A stretch of 64,000 nucleotides of DNA from Pseudomonas anguilliseptica (GCF_900105355.1 NZ_FNSC01000001.1:2604001-2668000); one strand, 5' to 3'; shown: positions 1 to 9,420, counted from the first letter of the stretch. Notes: generated by a model from the letters alone, not told the origin. Translations and numbers: made by a program.

Positions 1-159
1 GAAGGCGAGCCCATGCTCAGCGTGCAGCACGTCGAGATTCCGGCCACGGCCGCTGACGATGCCGCCTTGGCTGACCTGGCGGACGATGAAACCGACAGTG
101 CCAAAGGTGGTGCAAATACGCCGCCTGCCAGCACTGAAACACCACCGCCTGCGGTGTAA
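1..159 (+). CDS. C-terminal end of an unidentified Mu-like prophage protein (partial)
   Basis: An open frame enters from the left edge and stops at TAA 157-159, giving 52 residues rich in Ala, Asp, Pro and Thr with a low-complexity tail. No domain is recognisable. Its place directly upstream of gp36/gp37-type genes suggests a head-region protein such as the Mu gp35 equivalent, but that rests on gene order only. Confidence 0.5.
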   Translation, partial: EGEPMLSVQHVEIPATAADDAALADLADDETDSAKGGANTPPASTETPPPAV

Positions 160-163
160 GGCC

Positions 164-322
164 ATGGAATACGCCAAGGCCGAGCTGCAGCGCTCTGCAG
201 AAATCGCCGAACACAACGCGCCCATCAGCGCGGCCGAGGGCAACCACGCCCAGGCCGCGCTGCAGGAAGCCGTTGCCCATGATTGCCGCGAGGCCATCAC
301 CCAACTGGAGGAAAGCGCCTGA
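164..322 (+). CDS. Small Ala/Glu-rich prophage protein of unknown function
   Basis: ATG at 164 lies four bases after the preceding stop, and the 52-codon frame ends in TGA 320-322, overlapping the next ATG. The product is Ala- and Glu-rich and probably helical, with no signal peptide or membrane segment. The tight packing between phage genes supports translation. No family is recognised. Confidence 0.5.
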   Translation: MEYAKAELQRSAEIAEHNAPISAAEGNHAQAALQEAVAHDCREAITQLEESA

Positions 323-579
323 TGTACGCCAGCGCCGTTCAACTACTCGCCCGCTATAGCGCCGATGAAATCGCCCAGCGCGCCGATGCCAGCATTCCGC
401 CCCTGGTTTATGGCGAACTGCTGACCAAGGCCGCCATGGGTGCTGATCTGTCGGACTACAGCGCCGAGGAACAGGCCGCCGCTGGTGCAGCGCCTGTTCA
501 AGGCCATGCAGCAGATGGGGGCCAACCCCCAGCCGCTGCTCCAGGACATTGCCTTCCTGGGCGAGAACAGCACCCGTGA
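322..579 (+). pseudogene. Mu gp36-like (DUF1320) protein, 5' remnant
   Basis: The ATG at 322 overlaps the upstream stop. The first 53 codons (MYASAVQLLARYSADEIAQR, and on to about base 480) look like the N-terminus of DUF1320, the Mu gp36 family of about 140 residues. After about 480 this frame becomes Ala/Gly/Pro-rich and non-homologous, while another frame takes up virion-morphogenesis sequence from about 482. Two neighbouring genes appear joined by a deletion that removed the 3' part of this gene and the start of the next. Confidence 0.5.
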
Positions 580-958
580 GCGTTTTAGCACCCAGGTCGG
601 CCCGGACGGCCAGCGCTGGAAGCCAAGCCTGCGGGCGCAGTTGAACGGCGGCAAAACCCTGACCAAGGACGGCCACCTGGGCGACTCCATCACCAGCCGC
701 GCTGACAAGAGCGCAGCTGAGTGGGGCACCAACCGCATCTACGCAGCTATCCACCAGTTTGGCGGCGTGATCAAAGCCAAGGCTGGCGGCTACCTGCGCT
801 TTGCAATTCCGGGCGTTGGCCACGTCAGCAAACGCCAGGTCACCATCGACGCCCGGCCTTACCTAGGCCTGTCTGCAGAAGATGAGCAGGACATTCTCGC
901 CCTGGTCAGCGACCACATCAGCAACCTGGTGCGCCGTAATGCACCTGGGAGGGCCTGA
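482..958 (+). pseudogene. Phage virion morphogenesis protein (Mu gpG / tail completion family), 5' end missing
   Basis: From about residue LVQRLFKAMQQ the frame matches the virion morphogenesis family (PF05069): an internal STRERFSTQ..PDGQRW segment, then a G-G-..L...GHLGDSI motif and a C-terminal PYLGLS..D segment. About 158 residues remain, close to a full domain. The only in-frame ATG upstream (440) gives a non-homologous leader, so the true start seems lost in the same deletion that truncates gp36. Stop TGA 956-958 overlaps the next start. Confidence 0.6.
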
Positions 959-1545
959 TGCTCGGTGACCTGGAAAGCGAACTGATCGCACTGATCAAGG
1001 ACAGCCCGTTAGGCAAGAGGTTAAAGACCGTCGACAGCCTGCCGGACACCCCAGACAAGGACGTTATCAAGCGCTGGGGCCTGGACGCCCCGGCGGCCTA
1101 CTTGGTCGCCATGGACGGCTCTATTACCCAGGCCATTGCCACCCCGCAGTTTGTGGTGGTGCTAGTGGCCCGTAACGCCCGTGGCCACCAGGCCGAGCGG
1201 CGCGGCGACGGCAAAGCCGTCGGCCTGTACGAAATGATCGAGGCCTGCATAGCCGAACTGCACGGCGGACAGACCGACAGTGCCAGCTGGCAAGTCACCC
1301 GTTACCAGTTTCAGCAGGAAGCCGAGCTACGCAACCAGGGCTTATGCGCCGCCCTGGTGCTGATCCAGGCCGATGTCGACCCGCCACAGAAAGACAGCGT
1401 GAACCTGGGCGACTTCCTGGAGTTCCACGCGGATTACGACCTGGAGCCACTCACCCCGAGCGAGCGCCAGCGCTGGCTGGACGAAAACCACGACGCACCC
1501 GCGCCGGACATGCAATCGCACATCAACCCGCAGGAGGGTACATGA
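958..1545 (+). CDS. Mu gp37-like protein (DUF1834)
   Basis: This gene gives 195 residues starting at an ATG that overlaps the preceding stop. The sequence has the DUF1834 pattern seen in Mu gp37 proteins: an N-terminal helix, a central hydrophobic segment QFVVVLVARNARG and a long C-terminal tail. Family members lie between head-completion and sheath genes and are thought to act at the head-tail joining region. It overlaps the next gene by four bases. Confidence 0.75.
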   Translation: MLGDLESELIALIKDSPLGKRLKTVDSLPDTPDKDVIKRWGLDAPAAYLVAMDGSITQAIATPQFVVVLVARNARGHQAERRGDGKAVGLYEMIEACIAELHGGQTDSASWQVTRYQFQQEAELRNQGLCAALVLIQADVDPPQKDSVNLGDFLEFHADYDLEPLTPSERQRWLDENHDAPAPDMQSHINPQEGT

Positions 1546-1748
1546 GCAAACCCGTCTACCTGGTTCCCGTAGGGGAACTCCTGGTGCGCCACCCGCAGGG
1601 CGGCTACCTCCCGGCCGAGGGCGACCACGTTGTCCTGGATATCTACTGGCGTCGCCGAATGGCGGACAAGTCCGTGGTCAAGGGCACCCCGCCAAAAACC
1701 GTAACCGCCAAGCCAGCTGCTGAAAAACCAGCGGCCGCCAAGGAGTAA
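1542..1748 (+). CDS. Mu gp38-like protein (DUF2635)
   Basis: ATG at 1542 sits after AGGAGG-like sequence (caggagggtac) and overlaps the gp37 stop. The product has 68 residues, the usual size for DUF2635, with the motif RHPQGGYLPAEGDHV and W-R-R. The tail is Ala/Lys/Pro-rich. The gene sits immediately before the sheath gene, as in Mu. Its function is unknown. Confidence 0.75.
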   Translation: MSKPVYLVPVGELLVRHPQGGYLPAEGDHVVLDIYWRRRMADKSVVKGTPPKTVTAKPAAEKPAAAKE

Positions 1749-1751
1749 CCC

Positions 1752-3228
1752 ATGGCTGAGAATGTGAGCTTTAACGAAGTCCCGGACAACATCCGGGTGC
1801 CGGGTATCTACCTGGAAATTGACCCGAGCAAGGCCGCTGGCGGCGGTACTGTCATGGAGTGCCGCTTGCTCCTGGTTGGCCAGCGCTTGGCCGCAGGTAT
1901 TGTGGCCCCGCTAACTCCAGTGCGCCTGGGTAGCCAGGCCGCAGACCAGGCGGCTCAAGCCTTTGGCCAGGGCAGTATGCTGCATGGCATGGCCGCTGCA
2001 GCCCGCAAGGCCAACGACTATGTCGATATCTGGGCCATCGCCCTGGACGATGACGAAGCGGGCCAGGAAGCAACCGGCAAGGTCACCTTGACGGGCGCTC
2101 CAACAGCCAGCGGCACACTCAATCTGTACATCGGCGGCGTCCTGGTGCGTATCGGTGTAGTGGCTGGCGATGCGGTCAGCGCCCTGGCAACGCAGCCTGG
2201 CTGCAGCAATCAACGCCACAGCCGGGCTGCCAGTATCGGCAACGGCGCTATCGGGCGAAGTCACCCTGGCGTGCCGCTGGGCCGGCGAAACCGGCAACGA
2301 CCTGGACATGCGCCTGAACTACTTCGGCGAACAAACCCCAGCCGGCCTGACCGTCGCCATCACCGCCATGGCAGGCGGCACGGCCAACCCGACTGTCCAG
2401 GACGCCCTGGACGCTATTGCTGGGCAGCAGTACTACAGCATCGTTTGCCCCTACCTGGACGGCCCCAACCTGCTCGCCCTGGAAGAGGAAATGAAGGCGC
2501 GTTTCGGCCCAATGGACACGCTGACCGGCCACGTATTCAACGCCAAGGTGGGCAATCACGCGCAGCTCACGACTTGGGGCAATGGCCGCAACTCGCCGCA
2601 CATCAGCACCCTGGGCCTGTTTGACGTGCCCACCGCGCCCTGGGTGGTTGCCGCCACCTGGGCGACGGTTGCCGAGTTCAGCGGTGCCAATGATCCCGCT
2701 CGGCCGTTCCGCAGCCTGGCGCTACCAGGTGTGCTGCCGCCGCCAGAGAAAAGCCGTTTTACCCGGCCCGAGCGCAACCTGGCGCTGTACGACGGCATAA
2801 GCACTTTCACCGTCGACCAGGGCGGCCAGGTGCTGATTGAAACCATCATCACCAACTACCAGAGCAACAGCTTCGGCCTGCCGGATATTGCCCTGCTGCG
2901 CCTGGAAACCAAGTGGACGGTCGACCTGGTGCGTTTCCGCTTCAACGCCGCCGTGGCCCGTGACTACCCGCGCCACAAACTGGGCGATGAGGCCGTGCCG
3001 TGCCAGGCCAAGCCTACGCCACGCCGACCACCGTGCGCGCCACGCTGATTGCCGAAGCCATCAAGTTGGCCAAAGAAGATGGCTTGATCGAGGATCATCG
3101 AGGGCTTTAAGCGCGACCGGCTGATCAAGCGTTCCATCCAGAACCCAAACCGCATGAACGCCGTGCTGACGCCGAACCTGGTCAACCAGTTCGACATCTT
3201 TGCCGGTGCCATCCAGTACCGCCTGTAA
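1752..3228 (+). pseudogene. Contractile tail sheath protein (Mu gpL-like) with three frameshifts
   Basis: The conceptual product is about 492 residues, matching Mu gpL, and forms the contractile tail sheath. Reading starts at ATG 1752. The frame shifts near 2190 (an extra base between ALAT and SLAAAINATAG), again near 3000 (before GQAYATPTTVRATL) and again near 3095 (an extra base between LIED and IEGFKRDRLIKRS). It ends ..FAGAIQYRL with TAA 3226-3228. Frames between the shifts are open and strongly sheath-like. Unless these are sequencing errors, the phage cannot make a contractile tail. Confidence 0.85.
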
Positions 3229-3237
3229 GGAGGCCCT

Positions 3238-3582
3238 ATGAAGCACCACGGCCGCGCGACCATTTCGTACAACGGCAAGCGCCTGCGCTCCAAGCAGGGC
3301 GCAAGCCTCAACCTGGGCGGCACCGGGCGCACCCCGGAGCCGCTGGACGATGGCTCAGTAGGTTATGTCGAGGCCACTGTTGCGCCCGAACTGACCTGCG
3401 CCATTCCGCTAACCCAAGACCTTGCAGTGGAAGAACTGCAGAACCTGGTGGACGCCAACATCGTGTTTGAAAGTGACACCGGCAAGTCCTGGGTTATTCG
3501 CGAAGCATTCACCGTCGACACCCTCAGTGTCGGCACCGAAGTTTCCCTCAAATTCAGCGGCCAGCCGGCCGTAGCACTCTAA
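3238..3582 (+). CDS. Phage tail tube protein (Mu gpM-like)
   Basis: This protein of 114 residues forms the inner tube inside the sheath (tail tube family PF10618). The ATG at 3238 follows AAGGAGG at 3227-3233. The fold signature is beta-rich: RATISYNGKRLRSKQGASL near the N-terminus and a C-terminal VGTEVSLKFSG. Full length, with no defects, and directly after the sheath gene as in Mu. Confidence 0.85.
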   Translation: MKHHGRATISYNGKRLRSKQGASLNLGGTGRTPEPLDDGSVGYVEATVAPELTCAIPLTQDLAVEELQNLVDANIVFESDTGKSWVIREAFTVDTLSVGTEVSLKFSGQPAVAL

Positions 3583-3591
3583 GGGCACACC

Positions 3592-3936
3592 ATGAAACAG
3601 CTACAGGTAAGCGGCGTTTTCCCATTTGGCCTGGTCATTGAGTCCGTGACCTACAAAGCCTTTGAACTGCGCGAGGCCCTGCTCGCCGACATGATCGAGG
3701 CCGAAGCCGAGGCCGGCAGCGTGCACAACAGCATCCACTACAACGCCCAGCTGGCAGCGCAGCAACTGGTCAAAGTGACCGCCGACGATGGCACCGAATA
3801 CAAGGGGCCGTTCGTAGTGAGCATGATCAAGAAACGCGCCGACTTTATGGCCCTGCGTAAAGCCCAGGTAGAGCTGGACACCCTGGGAAACGTCGAGCAG
3901 AGCGGCTCCGGCAGTACTGGGACACCGTCCAACTAG
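3592..3936 (+). CDS. Tail assembly chaperone, unshifted form (Mu gp41-like)
   Basis: This frame gives 114 residues of the Mu gp41 family (PF10109), the chaperone that coats the tape measure during tail assembly. Typical features are the N-terminal GLVIESVTYKAFELREALL and the central S-M-I-K-K-R-A-D segment. The gene carries a GGGAAAC heptamer near its 3' end that permits a -1 shift into a downstream extension. It lies between the tube and tape measure genes, the canonical place. Confidence 0.85.
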   Translation: MKQLQVSGVFPFGLVIESVTYKAFELREALLADMIEAEAEAGSVHNSIHYNAQLAAQQLVKVTADDGTEYKGPFVVSMIKKRADFMALRKAQVELDTLGNVEQSGSGSTGTPSN

Positions 3937-4028
3937 TCGCTCTAAAGCACCACTGGTCGCGCGCGGAAATCCTCGCGCTGCCAGAACGCGAACTCAATCA
4001 CTACCTGGGCAACTTGATTAAAAAATGA
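3592..4028 (+). CDS. Tail assembly chaperone, -1 frameshift extended form
   Basis: A -1 shift at GGGAAAC (3885-3891) moves reading into a frame that stays open to TGA 4026-4028. The shift adds about 46 residues after K-R-R-A-E-R-L, continuing with QYWDTVQLVALKHHW, SRAEILALPE and RELNHYLGNLIKK. This tail looks like genuine coding sequence (it has no other gene) and ends overlapping the tape measure ATG. Long-tailed phages commonly make two chaperone forms in this way (lambda G/GT, P2 E/E+E'). Confidence 0.75.
3885..3891 (+). promoter_or_regulatory. Slippery heptamer for -1 programmed frameshifting
   Basis: GGGAAAC is read in the zero frame as G GGA AAC, the X XXY YYZ form with X=G, Y=A, Z=C. 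It differs from the lambda G/GT slip site (GGGAAAG) only at the last base. The zero frame stops 45 bases later at 3934-3936. Confidence 0.75.
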
Positions 4029-5881
4029 GTGACAACCTCAACCTCAACCTCAACCTCGCCTTGCGCCTCACGGCCGACGCTTCCCGCCTTCTTGGCGGGC
4101 TGGCGAAGGGCGAAGGCGGCCTGCGCAAATTCGGTAGCGCCGCCAAGCGCGAGATGGATGCGTTCAGGCACGCGGCTAGCTCGGTTGAGGGCAAGCTGGC
4201 CCAACTCGGCTTGGGTATTTCAGCCATCGCGGCTGGCGTGCAGTCGGCCCGTTTGGACAAGGATTTAACGCAGCTCAAGCTGACCGCTGGCGCGACCGCT
4301 GACGAAGCCGGGCGCTTGCGTAAAGAACTGCTCGGCGCGCAGATCGCCACCGGCCAGGGTGCCGACGAACTTAAAGCCGGGGTTGATTCGCTGATCGCGG
4401 GCGGCCTGAGCATGGCCGAGGCAACCGCAACCGTTGCCCCAATGGCAGAAACCTTGGCCGTGGCCAAGACCAACGCTGACGCCCTGGCCAAGGCCATGGG
4501 TGTGGCCGGCAAACAGTTCAATATTGACCTGAGCCAAACCGAAAGCGCGCGCCTTCTCCTGGACAAGATGGTGGTCGCTGGCCGCGCCGGTAATGCCGAG
4601 CTGGAAAACCTGCCCGACATTTTTGCCAGGGTTGGCGGCAACGCCAAGTCCGCAAACATGAGCCTCGACCAAACGTTGGCCCTGGTTGAAACCTTGTCCC
4701 TGGTTGAGCCCAACGCTGAGCGCCTGGCCACGCTAACCGATAGCACCCTGCGGGTATTTACCAACGCCAACTATATGAAGTCGGCGAGCAAGGCCACAGG
4801 CATCAAGTTCTTCGACGCCGAAGGCTCACGGCGTGACGCCCTGGACGTCATTGGCGACATAAAGGGCCAGTACGACAAGCTCAGCACAGACCGCGAGCGC
4901 TTCGGCTTCATTTCCAAAGCATTCGGCCAGACAGACCTGGACACCCAGCGCGGCCTTAAAACCCTGCTCGATGGCAACTCACTTTCCCGCCTGGATGACA
5001 TCTTCGCCGACGTCAGCACAGCTAGCGGCACGATTGCCCGCGACCTGCCCGAAGCCATCGGCAACGCCGTCGACCAGACCGGCCGCCTTAAAGGCGCACT
5101 GCGCGAGGCCGCCGACGGATTCGCCAAGCCCATCAACAACGCTATGAGCGAGGCCATTAAGTTTGGCCTGGACAAGGACAACGGCGGCCTTGGCCTGAGC
5201 GGCGGTGAAATCATGGTCGGCGGTGCCCTTGGCGCTGCTGGCCTCTTTGGCGCGGCGCGCTACGGCGGCAAGGCTATCAAGGGCTTGGCTGGCAAGTTCG
5301 GTAGCACTGCTGCAGGCGTAGCCACCGGCAAAGCCCTGGAAGAAGTCGCAGGCGTTCAGCCGGTGTTTGTCGTCAACATGCCGGGCGAGTTTGGCGGCGG
5401 GCTTGGCACACCAGACAAGCTGGCCGGCAGCTTGGGCAAAGGCGGCAGCCTACTTGCCGGGGCATCCCGTTTTGGCCTGCCAGCCCTGGGCGTTACGGCA
5501 GCTGGCGCTGCCGGCTATGGCGTTGGCTCAGTGGCCAATATGGGCATTGATGGCGGCCTAAGCCTCTTGGCCGGGCGCGACACCAGCCTGGGCGGTTTGC
5601 TCTATGACCTGGTTAACGGCGAGCGTGAAGATTCATCCGCTGCGGGTGGCGCGCTGGCCAAGGGTGCCGGCTGGCTAGCCAACCCAATTGCCATGGCGAG
5701 CCAAACCCTCAGCCAGCAGCTTCTGGAAGCCATTCGGGGCAGCAAGGCCGAACCTTTAGACGTAGGCGGCCAGCTGGCGATTCACGTCACCAGTGAAGGC
5801 CAGGCCAAGGTCACCGAGCTGCGCAGCAACAGCAATGTTGACCTGACCGTTTACACCGGGCGCACTGGGGCGGGTCGCTAA
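4025..5881 (+). CDS. Phage tail tape measure protein
   Basis: This protein of 618 residues sets tail length and is threaded through the tube. The ATG overlaps the stop of the frameshifted chaperone (ATGA). The N-terminal third is Ala-rich helix with a TP901-type tape measure core (QLKLTAGATADEAGRLRKEL, FNIDLSQTESARLLLDKM). Hydrophobic Gly/Ala segments occur at about residues 395-420 and 480-510. The start has a four-fold AACCTC repeat encoding NLNLNLNL. The frame is intact. Confidence 0.85.
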   Translation: MSDNLNLNLNLALRLTADASRLLGGLAKGEGGLRKFGSAAKREMDAFRHAASSVEGKLAQLGLGISAIAAGVQSARLDKDLTQLKLTAGATADEAGRLRKELLGAQIATGQGADELKAGVDSLIAGGLSMAEATATVAPMAETLAVAKTNADALAKAMGVAGKQFNIDLSQTESARLLLDKMVVAGRAGNAELENLPDIFARVGGNAKSANMSLDQTLALVETLSLVEPNAERLATLTDSTLRVFTNANYMKSASKATGIKFFDAEGSRRDALDVIGDIKGQYDKLSTDRERFGFISKAFGQTDLDTQRGLKTLLDGNSLSRLDDIFADVSTASGTIARDLPEAIGNAVDQTGRLKGALREAADGFAKPINNAMSEAIKFGLDKDNGGLGLSGGEIMVGGALGAAGLFGAARYGGKAIKGLAGKFGSTAAGVATGKALEEVAGVQPVFVVNMPGEFGGGLGTPDKLAGSLGKGGSLLAGASRFGLPALGVTAAGAAGYGVGSVANMGIDGGLSLLAGRDTSLGGLLYDLVNGEREDSSAAGGALAKGAGWLANPIAMASQTLSQQLLEAIRGSKAEPLDVGGQLAIHVTSEGQAKVTELRSNSNVDLTVYTGRTGAGR

Positions 5882-7183
5882 TGGGCTGGCGTGATGAATA
5901 CCGGCCGGGCGCGTTTCGTGGCGTACCGTTTCACCTAAAGAACAGCACCCGCACGGGCGGTCGCCGTACCGTGCTGAATGAATACCCGCTGCGCGACAAA
6001 CCAGACACCCAGGACATGGGCCGCAAGGCGCGCCAGTTCAACCTGGTGATGACGGTTATTGGCCAGGACTACATGGCCAAGCGCGATCAGTTGATCGAGG
6101 CTCTGGAAACCCAAGGCTCCGGCACCCTGATGCACCCGTTTTACGGTGAGATGCAAGTGGCCGTCCTGGGCGACTACAGCGTCGAGGAAAGCACCGAACA
6201 GGGCGGCATGGCTCGGATCAGCCAGAACTTTGTCGAGAGCGGCGAAAAGCCTCGCCCAGACAACCAGCCTCTGGCAGGTGCGCAGGTCAACTCTGCCGCC
6301 GACCAGGTACAAGAAGAAGCCGTTGCCGAGTTTGCAGAGCAATGGAGCGTTCTCGGCCAGGCCGGCTTTGTCGCCGACGGGGCACTGGCCATGCTCGGTG
6401 ACGCCTCTGCACTGGTGGGTGATGCCTACAGCTCCGCCGAGGGTATGGCCAGCAGCGCAATCAGTGGAATGCAGGGCCTGACCGGCGACATTCTCAATGC
6501 GGGAGGCCTGCTAAATGGCGCGGGCTCATTCAATACCCTGTTTGGCCGCATCACCGGCAGCTTTCAACAACTGATCCTGTCTCCCGGCAACCTGGGCTTT
6601 AGCCTGCTCAGCTTGGTGCGCGGTATGACCGTTGGCCTTAGCCCATTCGGTGCATTCAAAGCCATGGCCGCGCTCTTCAATTCAAGCAGCAAGGCCAAAG
6701 CTGTCAGCGGCGGGGGTTACGTCACCCCGTCGCGTGCTCAGCAGGTCGCTAACCAGACGGCGGTTTACACCTTGATTGAGCGCGTTGCCGTGAGCGAAGC
6801 CGCGCGCCTCGCTACCGGCCGCCCAGTTACTGAAAACGGCAAGGTGCTACCTGGCCTGGAGTATGACAACCGTGACCAGGCCGTTGGCGTGCGTGACCAG
6901 GTAGTGGCCGAGCTTGACCGCCAGCAGTTACAGGCCTCACCGGAGCGCTACAGCGCGCTGGTAAAACTTACCGCCGGCCTGGTGGCAGACATGAACGGCC
7001 GTTCCGCAACGCTGGTGCCGCTCTCGCGCTACCAGACCCATGACCACCATGCCTGCCTTGTTGATTGCTCACCGCGTGTACGGCGATGCCCGCCGTGCCG
7101 ACGACATCGTCAGCCGCAATCGTATTGCTCACCCTGGGTTTGTCAGCGGCGGCCAAGTGTTGGAGGTGCTGAAAGATGCCTGA
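5881..7183 (+). pseudogene. DNA circularisation / baseplate protein (Mu gpN-like) with a C-terminal frameshift
   Basis: The product is about 434 residues of the DNA_circ_N family (PF07157). The N-terminal motif is WRDEYRPGAFRGVPFHLK, with a conserved Arg/Phe-rich stretch following. The ATG follows the tape measure stop directly. Near 7045 the frame is lost by one extra base: the true ending MPALLIAHRVYGDARRADDI continues in another frame to TGA 7181-7183, overlapping the next gene. Left uncorrected, the last 47 residues are replaced by an unrelated tail. Confidence 0.8.
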
Positions 7184-8216
7184 GGTTCGCTTAATGGTGG
7201 GTAGCCAGGAATGGGGCGGCTGGAAGAGCTACCGCATCAACCTGGGCATGCAGCAGCTCACTGGCACCTTTGACCTGCAGCTAACAGAACGCTGGGCCGG
7301 CCAGGCCGCACGGCGCGAAATCCCCGAGGGCGCGCCCTGCAGCGTGTACTTTGACGATGAAGTTTTGATCACCGGCTACATCGACCGCGTCAGCCCCACC
7401 TACAACTCCCAAGACCACAGCGTGAGCGTCACCGGCCGGGATAAAACCTGCGACCTGGTCGATTGCTCAGCACCGGCAACCCAGTGGATCGGGCGGGGCC
7501 TGACCGATGTTGCGCGCGAACTTTGCGCGCCCTTTGGCATAACCGTGATCGATCAGGCCGGGGCAAATGCACCGTTCAAAAGCCTAAAACCCAACGACGG
7601 CGAAACGGTTTTCGAGATGCTCGATCAGGCCGCCCGCATCCGTGGCGTGCTGCTGATCACTGACGGCAAGGGCAACCTGGTGATTACCCGCGCCGGGCAT
7701 TTACGCGCGCATGACGCCCTGATCCTGGGCGAGAACATCGCTCAGGGCTCCTGTAACCGTGACCTGACCGACGTATACAGCCACTACACCCTAAAGGGGC
7801 AGTCCCAGGGCGACGATGACAACTTCGGCACGGTAACCAGCGCCGTGCTGGCCACCGCTCGCGACAACCGCATCAAGCGCCACCGCCCGCTGACCATCAT
7901 CGCCGACGGCCCGCTTGATACCGCCTCGGCGCGTGAGCGCGTGACCTGGGAGCGCAACGTGCGCTGGGGTCGCTCGCAGGCCATTAGCTACACCCTCAAT
8001 AGCCACCGCCAGAGCAACGGCCAGATATGGCGGCACAACAGCCTGGTGACCGTGCACGACGCCTACAGCTATCTGCGCGGCGCTGAGCGCCTGATCACTG
8101 ATCTGACCTATGTGCTCGATGACCAGGGCGAGCGCGTAGAACCCACCGTCATGCCCCGCGAGGCTTTCGACATGCTTGACCAGCCAGAGCCGGAGGTCAC
8201 CGATGCGTGGGGTTGA
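7176..8216 (+). CDS. Baseplate hub protein (Mu gpP / gp44-like, late control D family)
   Basis: This gene gives 346 residues of the baseplate hub family related to P2 gpD and T4 gp27. It forms the ring that attaches the spike to the tube. ATG 7176 overlaps the end of the corrected gpN frame by eight bases. The motif TGYIDRVSPTYNSQDHSVSV and the following GRDKTCDLVDCSAP are typical. The end overlaps the spike gene start at 8203. The frame is full length. Confidence 0.85.
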   Translation: MPEVRLMVGSQEWGGWKSYRINLGMQQLTGTFDLQLTERWAGQAARREIPEGAPCSVYFDDEVLITGYIDRVSPTYNSQDHSVSVTGRDKTCDLVDCSAPATQWIGRGLTDVARELCAPFGITVIDQAGANAPFKSLKPNDGETVFEMLDQAARIRGVLLITDGKGNLVITRAGHLRAHDALILGENIAQGSCNRDLTDVYSHYTLKGQSQGDDDNFGTVTSAVLATARDNRIKRHRPLTIIADGPLDTASARERVTWERNVRWGRSQAISYTLNSHRQSNGQIWRHNSLVTVHDAYSYLRGAERLITDLTYVLDDQGERVEPTVMPREAFDMLDQPEPEVTDAWG

Positions 8217-8228
8217 CCGTCTGCTTAA

Positions 8229-9420
8229 GGATGGTCTGAAAAAGACTTCCTGATTTTGGCAAAATATCCGCACTCCACCCGCCGAGTTTTCCGATGAAGC
8301 AGATGACCTTCGCCGACGCCGAGTACGCCGGCAAGCGCAAGCAGACCCGCAAAGAATTGTTCCTGATCGAGATGGATCGGGTAGTGCCATGGAAAGGGTT
8401 GATCGCTTTGATCGAGCCGCATTATCCAAAGGGTGAAGGCGGCCGACCGTCCTATCCGCTGATGGCGATGCTGCGAGTGCATCTGATGCAAAACTGGTTC
8501 GGTTACAGCGATCCGGCGATGGAAGAGGCGCTGTACGAGACCACCATCCTACGCCAGTTTGCCGGGCTGACTCTGGAGCGCATTCCTGACGAAACCACCA
8601 TCCTCAACTTCCGCCGCTTGCTGGAAAAACACGAACTGGCTGCCGGCATCCTGGCCGTGATCAATGGCTACCTGGGTGACCGTGGTTTGTCGCTGCGCCA
8701 AGGCACCATCGTCGATGCCACGCTGATCAACGCGCCGAGTTCAACCAAGAACAAGAACGGTAAGCGTGACCCTGAGATGCACTCAACCAAGAAAGGCAAT
8801 CAGTATTACTTCGGCATGAAGGCGCACATCGGGGTGGATGACGAGTCTGGCTTGGTGCACAGCGTGGTGGGTACTGCCGCCAACGTGGCGGATGTCACCC
8901 AGGTCGATAAGCTGCTGCACGGCGAGGAAAACATGGTGGGGGCCGATGCCGGATATACCGGTGTCGAGAAGCGCCCCGAGCATGAGGGCCGTCAAGTGAT
9001 CTGGCAGGTTGCAGCACGGCGTAGCACTTACAAGAAACTCGGTAAGCGCAGCGCGCTGTACAAAGCCAAGCGCAAAATCGAGAAGGCCAAGGCCCAAGTG
9101 CGAGCCAAGGTCGAGCATCCGTTTCGGGTGATCAAGCGTCAGTTCGGTTATGTGAAGACGCGCTTCCGTGGCCTGGTCAAAAACACGGCGCAACTGGTGA
9201 CTTTATTCGCGCTGTCAAATCTGTGGATGGCGCGCCGACATTTACTGACGAATGCAGGAGAGGTGCGCCCGTAATGCTGGAAATGGCTGCCGCGAGGTGC
9301 TCGCGGCGGCTAAAAACACAGAAATGAGCCGGTAATCTGATCGTTTTTGATCGATTTATCACTTTCGAAATCAGCAGAGGCTGACGTCAGCCAGAAATGC
9401 ATGGCTACTTCAGAGGATCC
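8229..9420 (+). mobile_element. IS5-family insertion sequence, copy A
   Basis: The element is 1192 bp. The ends are GGATGGTCTGAA and, inverted, GGATCCTCTGAA. It is flanked by identical TTAA at 8225-8228 and 9421-9424, a YTAR target duplicated on insertion, as is usual for IS5-type elements. Copy A is almost identical to copy D (55392-56583): the transposases differ at one residue. Confidence 0.9.
8294..9274 (+). CDS. IS5-family transposase (copy A)
   Basis: This DDE transposase has 326 residues. It opens MKQMTFADAEYAGKRKQTRK. The catalytic acidic residues are in IVDATLINAPSS and ADAGYTGVEKR, and the C-terminal E-containing signature is KVEHPFRVIKRQFGY. It is full length and appears intact. 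Confidence 0.9.
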   Translation: MKQMTFADAEYAGKRKQTRKELFLIEMDRVVPWKGLIALIEPHYPKGEGGRPSYPLMAMLRVHLMQNWFGYSDPAMEEALYETTILRQFAGLTLERIPDETTILNFRRLLEKHELAAGILAVINGYLGDRGLSLRQGTIVDATLINAPSSTKNKNGKRDPEMHSTKKGNQYYFGMKAHIGVDDESGLVHSVVGTAANVADVTQVDKLLHGEENMVGADAGYTGVEKRPEHEGRQVIWQVAARRSTYKKLGKRSALYKAKRKIEKAKAQVRAKVEHPFRVIKRQFGYVKTRFRGLVKNTAQLVTLFALSNLWMARRHLLTNAGEVRP

